A program made the translations under genes and the position numbers. Below the pieces are notes generated by a model that was given only the letters and a program-made list of their open reading frames with translations, had not been told where the DNA came from and did no database searches. From Deinococcus arboris (lineage in GTDB: Bacteria > Deinococcota > Deinococci > Deinococcales > Deinococcaceae), in NCBI RefSeq assembly GCF_009755355.1, contig NZ_WQLB01000023.1, positions 1 to 64,000 on the forward strand: 64,000 bases of DNA, written 5' to 3'. This document shows, one piece after another, positions 59,838 through 64,000 of the stretch; position 1 is the stretch's first letter, and every line of letters begins with the position of its first letter.

Positions 59838-60923
59838 TCAGTCGCTCGCCAGGGCCAGGTCACGTAACCTGGCCTGACGGGTCAGATGCCAGCGGCTCAG
59901 GTCGGCGGCGGCGTCCCGCACGATGGCCTGGGCATGCGGCAGCGCGGCGCGGCGGCTGGCCATGTTGCGGGCCACGATGCCGGTCAGGTCGTCCAGATTG
60001 TGCAGGTGCGCGCCGGGTACCCCCGCAATGTCCGGGTCCAGAATGCGCGGCACGCTGATGTCAATCAGGAACATGGGCCGCCCCGGACGCTGGCGCAGCG
60101 CGGCCTGCACGCCGTCCCCGTGCAGGACATAGTGCGGTGCGGCGCTGGAGGCAATCAGCACGTCGGCTTCGGGCAGAACCTCGTGCAGGTATTCGGCGGC
60201 GCAGGCGCGGCCTCCCAGTTTCTCAGCCAGCTGACGGGCGCGCTCGGCGGTGCGGTTCACCACGATCACGTCGTCCACGCCGGCGGCGCGCAGATGGGTC
60301 AGGGTCAGCTCGGCGGTCTCGCCGGCGCCCAGAATCAGGGCAGTGCGGCTCGCCAGTCCCCCCAGCGCGGCCTGCGCCAGTTCCACGGCGGCGCTGGACA
60401 CACTGACGACCTTGTCGCTCATGCCGGTTTCAAAGCGCACGCGCTTACCCGCCGCCAGGGCGCCCTGCGCGACCTTATTGAGCGTCGTGCCTGTCAGGCC
60501 GCGCGCGCGGGCGTCCTGCCAGGCGCGTTTGACCTGGCCCTGAATCTGCGTTTCGCCAATGACGAGGCTGTCCAGGCCGGCGGCCACCCGGTACAGATGC
60601 GTGACCGCCGCCTCGCCCCGGTGGACATACAGGTGGCCGTCCAAGGCGTGGCCCCAGGCACCTTCAAAGGCGGCCAGCGGGTCGCCGGTCAGGCCCGCCA
60701 GATACACTTCTGTGCGGTTACAGGTGGCCAGCAGCATGACTTCCTGCGCGTGCCGGGCCAGGTGGGCCAGCAGCGGGCCTTCCTCGCCGGCCCGCACGGC
60801 AGCGCGCTCACGGACCTCGACCGGGGCCGTCTGGTGGTTGAGGCCCACCACGGCGATGTCCAGCGACTCTGGCAGCGGCAGGCCCGCCAGAAAGGTGCGG
60901 GCGGTGGGGCAGGTCAGGGTCAC
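59838..60923 (-). CDS. hemA: Glutamyl-tRNA reductase
   Basis: This reduces glutamyl-tRNA to glutamate-1-semialdehyde, the first step of tetrapyrrole synthesis. The 361-residue product has the catalytic Cys in [11 protein letters not shown] near residue 58, [17 protein letters not shown] near residue 117, and the NADPH motif [16 protein letters not shown] near residue 182. GTG 60923 forms a GTGA overlap with the upstream stop at 60920. The frame is open to 61025, but that part lies within the upstream gene. It forms a two-gene operon with the siroheme enzyme. Confidence 0.94.
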   Translation of the reverse strand: MTLTCPTARTFLAGLPLPESLDIAVVGLNHQTAPVEVRERAAVRAGEEGPLLAHLARHAQEVMLLATCNRTEVYLAGLTGDPLAAFEGAWGHALDGHLYVHRGEAAVTHLYRVAAGLDSLVIGETQIQGQVKRAWQDARARGLTGTTLNKVAQGALAAGKRVRFETGMSDKVVSVSSAAVELAQAALGGLASRTALILGAGETAELTLTHLRAAGVDDVIVVNRTAERARQLAEKLGGRACAAEYLHEVLPEADVLIASSAAPHYVLHGDGVQAALRQRPGRPMFLIDISVPRILDPDIAGVPGAHLHNLDDLTGIVARNMASRRAALPHAQAIVRDAAADLSRWHLTRQARLRDLALASD

Positions 60924-61477
60924 GCGGCCCCCAGAGCGCGGCTGATGTCGGCGCGCAGTGTGTCCAGGGCGGCGCGTTTGCGGTCGCCGGGGAGGGTCAG
61001 GGCGTCTTCCCGTTGCGCGGCCCAACCCTGCACCTGCGCCTCGGTGGGCAGCAGGTCCGCCACGCGGGCCGTCAGGGCCTGGGCCAACAAGGGCAATTCA
61101 CGCCCGGTGGTGACCGCCACCTGCACACCCGCCTGCTGGGCCACGGCCGGGAACCGCAGGGTGCTGCGCGCCGCGTCGCCCGCATCGTTGACCAGCGTGC
61201 CCTGCGCGCGGGCGTCGCTCACCACCTGGGCATTGACCCCAGGCTGATCGGTGGCGGCCACCACCAGCGCTGCACCGGCCAGGTCGCCGCGCTGGTAGGC
61301 CCGGCGCTGAACCGTCAGCGGCAGCATGGCCAGCTCAGGCTGGACCACCGGCGCAATGACCTGCACCTCCAGGCCGGCTGACAGCAGGGCCTTCGTGCGG
61401 CGCAGGGCGACCGCGCCGCCACCCACCACAACGGCGCGTTGTCCGTGTAGGTCGAGAAAAGCCGCCAGCAAGCTCAC
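60920..61477 (-). CDS. Precorrin-2 dehydrogenase / sirohydrochlorin ferrochelatase-type (CysG N-domain)
   Basis: The 185-residue product has the NAD-binding [29 protein letters not shown] segment, [15 protein letters not shown] near residue 90, and the VND-GD-A-STLRFPA motif of SirC/Met8/CysG N-terminal domains, which oxidise precorrin-2 to sirohydrochlorin. Without the methyltransferase part it is a stand-alone form. GTG 61477 has TATCCT (61485-61490, minus strand) seven bases upstream. Coupling to hemA places the first heme step and the siroheme branch in one operon. Confidence 0.9.
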   Translation of the reverse strand: MSLLAAFLDLHGQRAVVVGGGAVALRRTKALLSAGLEVQVIAPVVQPELAMLPLTVQRRAYQRGDLAGAALVVAATDQPGVNAQVVSDARAQGTLVNDAGDAARSTLRFPAVAQQAGVQVAVTTGRELPLLAQALTARVADLLPTEAQVQGWAAQREDALTLPGDRKRAALDTLRADISRALGAA

Positions 61478-61614
61478 GAGGGGTAGGATAGCGCGCGCTG
61501 ACCGGGGCAGCCGTCCCCGACCGAGCGGTCGGACAGGACCGTGGGAGGGCGGGGAAGGAGAGTTTGGCCGGCGGCCCTCCTCACTCGCCCTGCGCTCTGC
61601 CCACCCCTTCCTTC

Positions 61615-62628
61615 CTACATCACCGTATCGCTCTCACGCAGCAGCAGGGGCGCGCGGAAGGCCGCCGGGCGCCAGTGGCTCTGGGCATGAATGGCCTGGG
61701 GGGGGCACGAATGCAGGCACGCCATACAGCCGGTACAGGCACTCAGGTTCAGCAGCAAATGCACACCGCCGTCGGGTTGCAGGTCGCGCGTGATGGCGTT
61801 GGTGGGGCACACGTTGGCGCATACCGGGCAGTCAATGCACTTCTCGTCCACCAGCGGGGCGGGCCACAGAATGGCGGCGTCTTCGGGCGGGGCGGGTTTG
61901 AGGCTGCGCGCCCGCCACACCCATTCCTGGGGCGTACGGTCCTCGGGCACGCTCCAGTCAATAAAGGGCAGGGGCTGGTCCGGGATGCTCTGGGCGACTT
62001 GCTGCTTGCCCGCGCGGAACAGGGCACCAAAGGCGCCGCGCCGCGAGACGGTCAAGGACCGCCCGGCGTCTTCAGGCTGGGCCGCGCGAATACTCACCTG
62101 TGCGGGCTGGCCAGTCGGCTCACGCAGGCGCTGGGCCTCGTCCAGCACCCGTTCCAGGCGGGCCGGCACGTCTGGGGCACCGACGGGACACTCGCCGCAG
62201 TCCCCGTGCAGCAGGGTCAAAGGCGTGCCCCAGGCCCCGGCTGCCGACAGCAGGGCCGGGGTCACGCGCCCCAGGCACGGCAGCGACGGTCCACCCGCGC
62301 CGCTGCGCGAACAGGTCAGGCTGGCGTCGGGGGTCGCGCGCCGGTCTGGGGCCTGCTGGTCTTTCACGCTTTGCAGCGCCGGTTCCAAGTTGTATTCCAG
62401 GGCGCCACTGGGGCACACCTGCACGCACAGGCCGCAGCCGGTGCACTTGGCCGGGTCAATCTGCACACTCTGGCCGACCATCCCCAGACTGATGGCGCCG
62501 TGCGGGCAGGTGGCGTGACAGGCGTCGCAGCCGCCCACCGCCTGGCGCTCCAGCAAGCAGCGGGGCGCGGTAAAGCGCGGCACGAGGTTCCCGGCTTCGT
62601 CCAGCCGGGCAAGGACACCTTCAAGCAT
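61615..62628 (-). CDS. Protein with four predicted 4Fe-4S clusters
   Basis: The 337-residue product has two N-terminal cluster motifs (CDACHATCP near residue 34, CTGCGLCVQVCP near residue 62) and two C-terminal ones (CIDCPVCANVCP near residue 265, CTGCMACLHSCP near residue 297). They are separated by a middle domain of about 170 residues with extra Cys pairs (CGECP). It is probably an electron-transfer subunit or ferredoxin-like scaffold; no partner oxidoreductase is adjacent. ATG 62628 has TAGACT (62635-62640, minus strand) six bases upstream. Confidence 0.83.
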   Translation of the reverse strand: MLEGVLARLDEAGNLVPRFTAPRCLLERQAVGGCDACHATCPHGAISLGMVGQSVQIDPAKCTGCGLCVQVCPSGALEYNLEPALQSVKDQQAPDRRATPDASLTCSRSGAGGPSLPCLGRVTPALLSAAGAWGTPLTLLHGDCGECPVGAPDVPARLERVLDEAQRLREPTGQPAQVSIRAAQPEDAGRSLTVSRRGAFGALFRAGKQQVAQSIPDQPLPFIDWSVPEDRTPQEWVWRARSLKPAPPEDAAILWPAPLVDEKCIDCPVCANVCPTNAITRDLQPDGGVHLLLNLSACTGCMACLHSCPPQAIHAQSHWRPAAFRAPLLLRESDTVM

Positions 62629-62801
62629 GTGCGGAGTCTACGCGCGCGCGCGCCGGGGGACCGTGTCGTCTGTCCTTTGCGCCGGGTGACCGGCCGCGTA
62701 GGCACGGACCGTCCAGATCCTCACCCGGACCCTCTCTGGCTCCCCAGCCCAGGCCCAAGGCCCTGCTTGGAGGCGGCCAGGGTAAGGCACCTCCTCTCCC
62801 C

Positions 62802-63311
62802 TCACTCGCTTATAGCTGGCAGGACCAGAATGCCGTCTTCGTCGGCATACATCATGTCGCCGGGCTGGATGGTGACCCCCGCAAAGGTCACGGGGACGCC
62901 ACGCTCTCCCTGCACTTGCTTGCCGCTTTTGCGGGGATGAGGGACCAGGGCGCGCACCCCCAGATTCAGGCGACGCAGTTCAGCGGTGTCGCGCACGCAG
63001 CCGTGCACAATGACGCCGGCCCAGCCGTTCTCAACCGCCAGTTCGCCCAGCAGCCCACCCAGCAGGGCGCAGTTAAGGCTGCCGCCGCCGTCCACGACCA
63101 GCACGCGGCCCTCGCCTGGGGTTTCCAGTTCGGCCCGCACCAGGGGGTTGTGGTCCTGAACACGCAGGGTCACGGCGGCGCCCACAAAACGGGGCCGCCC
63201 ACCATATTCCGTAAAGACTGGCGCCAGCACGCGCGCCTGGGGATGTACGTCACTCAGGTCGGTGGTGGGAAGGTCCTGGGTGGGCAGGTCAGTGCTGGGC
63301 AGAAGGGTCAT
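62802..63311 (-). CDS. RraA-family protein (HMG/CHA aldolase or RNase E inhibitor type)
   Basis: The 169-residue product has the RraA fold signatures: [41 protein letters not shown] (the G-G-x-x-x-A-x-x-G region and the RD pair) and [15 protein letters not shown] near the end. With the D/E of the R-D motif kept, it may act as a 4-hydroxy-4-methyl-2-oxoglutarate aldolase/oxaloacetate decarboxylase rather than an RNase E inhibitor; no RNase E link is visible here. The first 20 residues are Thr/Asp/Leu-rich. It has no operon partner. Confidence 0.88.
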   Translation of the reverse strand: MTLLPSTDLPTQDLPTTDLSDVHPQARVLAPVFTEYGGRPRFVGAAVTLRVQDHNPLVRAELETPGEGRVLVVDGGGSLNCALLGGLLGELAVENGWAGVIVHGCVRDTAELRRLNLGVRALVPHPRKSGKQVQGERGVPVTFAGVTIQPGDMMYADEDGILVLPAISE

Positions 63312-63622
63312 GCGTCAGTGAAACAGCCTGCGCTCTAACAGGCGTTTACTTCTTCAGGGACAACAGCTTTGTTGGGCTGGGAGTGAGGATGAGATGGGAA
63401 GGTTGTATGCGCCGCCAAGAGGTCAGTGGGCTGCCCCGCCCAGAGTCTCAATTGGTCTATTAACTGTTGCTTTCACCACTCAGGACAAATAAGTTTCCAA
63501 AGCTCCGCCCGGAATCCATTTATCTCCGCCCCTCTAACACGCCGTTTTCTGCGTCTGTTCAAATCGTTTTGCCTACGGCCGAGTCAGCGCTTCACTCCGC
63601 CCATTGCATAAGTGAGCCAGAC
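63312..63622. other. A/T-richer non-coding region between rraA and the LacI-type gene
   Basis: No supported gene is present. GC is clearly lower from about 63430. Bases 63491-63518 (TTTCCAAAGCTCCGCCCGGAATCCA across two words) resemble the middle of the dispersed repeat, so an eighth, degraded copy may lie here. Confidence 0.35.
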
Positions 63623-63650
63623 TTGACAGCCGCGCCATCAGGAGTAGGAT
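63623..63650 (+). promoter_or_regulatory. Promoter of the LacI-type regulator gene
   Basis: TTGACA (63623-63628), a 16-base spacer and TAGGAT (63645-63650) make a sigma-70-type promoter. The first operator begins five bases below it, at about the start point. Confidence 0.65.
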
Positions 63651-63655
63651 GGTTT

Positions 63656-63669
63656 TGTAACCGATTACA
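63656..63669. promoter_or_regulatory. LacI-type operator 1
   Basis: TGTAACCGATTACA is a 14-base inverted repeat with one mismatch to symmetry, placed at the expected start point of the LacI-type gene. Confidence 0.72.
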
Positions 63670-63726
63670 TTTAACGTTTAGGCTGCCTTGCCTCCTCACC
63701 TCCACTATCTTTAGCCTGCTATTTTC

Positions 63727-63740
63727 TGTAACCGGTTACA
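63727..63740. promoter_or_regulatory. LacI-type operator 2
   Basis: TGTAACCGGTTACA is a perfect palindrome 71 bases downstream of operator 1, in the leader of the same gene. Two sites at this spacing could be bridged by a tetramer or two dimers. Confidence 0.75.
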
Positions 63741-63797
63741 AACACCCATTTCGTGCTCTATCCTCTTCCTTCCCCCAGGAGCCGCCAGAATCAGGCC

Positions 63798-64000
63798 ATG
63801 ACCCCCGCCACCCGCGCCACCATTGACGATATTGCCCGCGCAGCTGGTGTCAGCAAGGGCACCGTGAGCCGCGTGCTCAACGGCCACTCGACCGTTGCCG
63901 AGCGCACGCGGCAGCGCGTGCAGACAGTCATGGCACAGCTGGACTACACGCCTGACCCCGCCGCGCGGCACCTCAGCTGGCGCACCGGGCGCACGCTGGG
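63798..64000 (+). CDS. LacI-family transcriptional regulator, cut by right edge
   Basis: The first 67 residues are visible. They hold the LacI helix-turn-helix (ATIDDIARAAGVSKGTVSRVLNGHSTVAERTRQRV) and the hinge-proximal LDYTPDPAARHL segment. The ligand domain lies beyond the window. ATG 63798 has CAGGAG (63776-63781) somewhat far upstream. Two TGTAACC-type palindromes in its own promoter and leader suggest autorepression. The sugar sensed and target genes are presumably to the right. Confidence 0.88.
   Translation, partial: MTPATRATIDDIARAAGVSKGTVSRVLNGHSTVAERTRQRVQTVMAQLDYTPDPAARHLSWRTGRTL

Noticed and set aside
61564..62940. 458-codon plus-strand ORF opposite the four-cluster iron-sulfur gene
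   Set aside because: The Cys motifs and family match are on the minus strand; this frame is a shadow.

Overview
The window is a GC-rich (mostly about 65-70% by eye), densely coded stretch of a bacterial chromosome, most likely from Deinococcus. Three things point there. The gene families fit: short HisG with HisZ, futalosine-pathway MqnC, OpcA with a short Gnd, an EndoIII paralogue, M3 oligoendopeptidase and secreted small proteins. Many genes have a TANNNT -10 box only 5-8 bases before the start codon, which is the leaderless-mRNA layout known from Deinococcus. Short imperfect intergenic repeats recur. I see no tRNA, rRNA, CRISPR array, insertion sequence or prophage.

Layout. 1-2003: the right-hand part of a polymorphic-toxin-like gene that appears frameshifted near 450-483, with an A/T-rich 3' end and an overlapping candidate immunity gene. 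2174-5496: YmdB-type phosphodiesterase and PEP carboxylase. 5711-12665: two large paralogous STAND/TPR/winged-helix-BTAD regulators. The second closes a three-gene operon that begins with a 52-residue secreted peptide, and that operon's promoter carries 11-bp-period direct repeats placed as in SARP targets. 12951-18177: small ferredoxin-like protein, TerC, TetR divergent from a lipoprotein phospholipase A2, NERD protein, and a DAP-decarboxylase-type gene under an 18-bp palindrome. 18458-23406: FadR-like GntR plus fatty acid hydroxylase operon, three secreted proteins, MnmA. 23856-29227: small membrane protein, 2-hydroxyacid dehydrogenase, an EndoIII-CysQ-GNAT operon and an Ig-like lipoprotein.

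29389-35960: hisZ-hisG, a PatB/MalY lyase divergent from MTA/SAH nucleosidase (followed by an LrgA-LrgB fusion), a TetR and a BtuF-like protein. 36062-41604: cytochrome c, a degenerate amidotransferase-truncated globin fusion, SppA, PepF, YciI. 41747-46449: PhoU, a small protein, LysR, then cysS preceded by a nine-codon leader ORF with two adjacent Cys codons and mutually exclusive antiterminator and terminator hairpins, which is a candidate cysteine attenuator. 46870-53727: secreted DUF4177-like protein, QueG, sulfoquinovosidase-like GH31, glutaminyl cyclase, Nif3-Tmk. 53945-63311: small protein, MqnC, gnd-zwf-opcA, sirC-hemA, a four-cluster ferredoxin protein, RraA. 63623-64000: a LacI-type gene cut by the right edge, with two near-identical operators in its own leader.

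Most coding genes are housekeeping: pentose phosphate flux, heme/siroheme and menaquinone synthesis, histidine and sulfur amino acids, tRNA modification and DNA repair. The least ordinary parts are the cysS leader, the peptide-regulator operon at 9057-12665, the toxin/immunity end at 1-2003, the globin fusion, and the set of matched operators (lysA, gntR, lacI).
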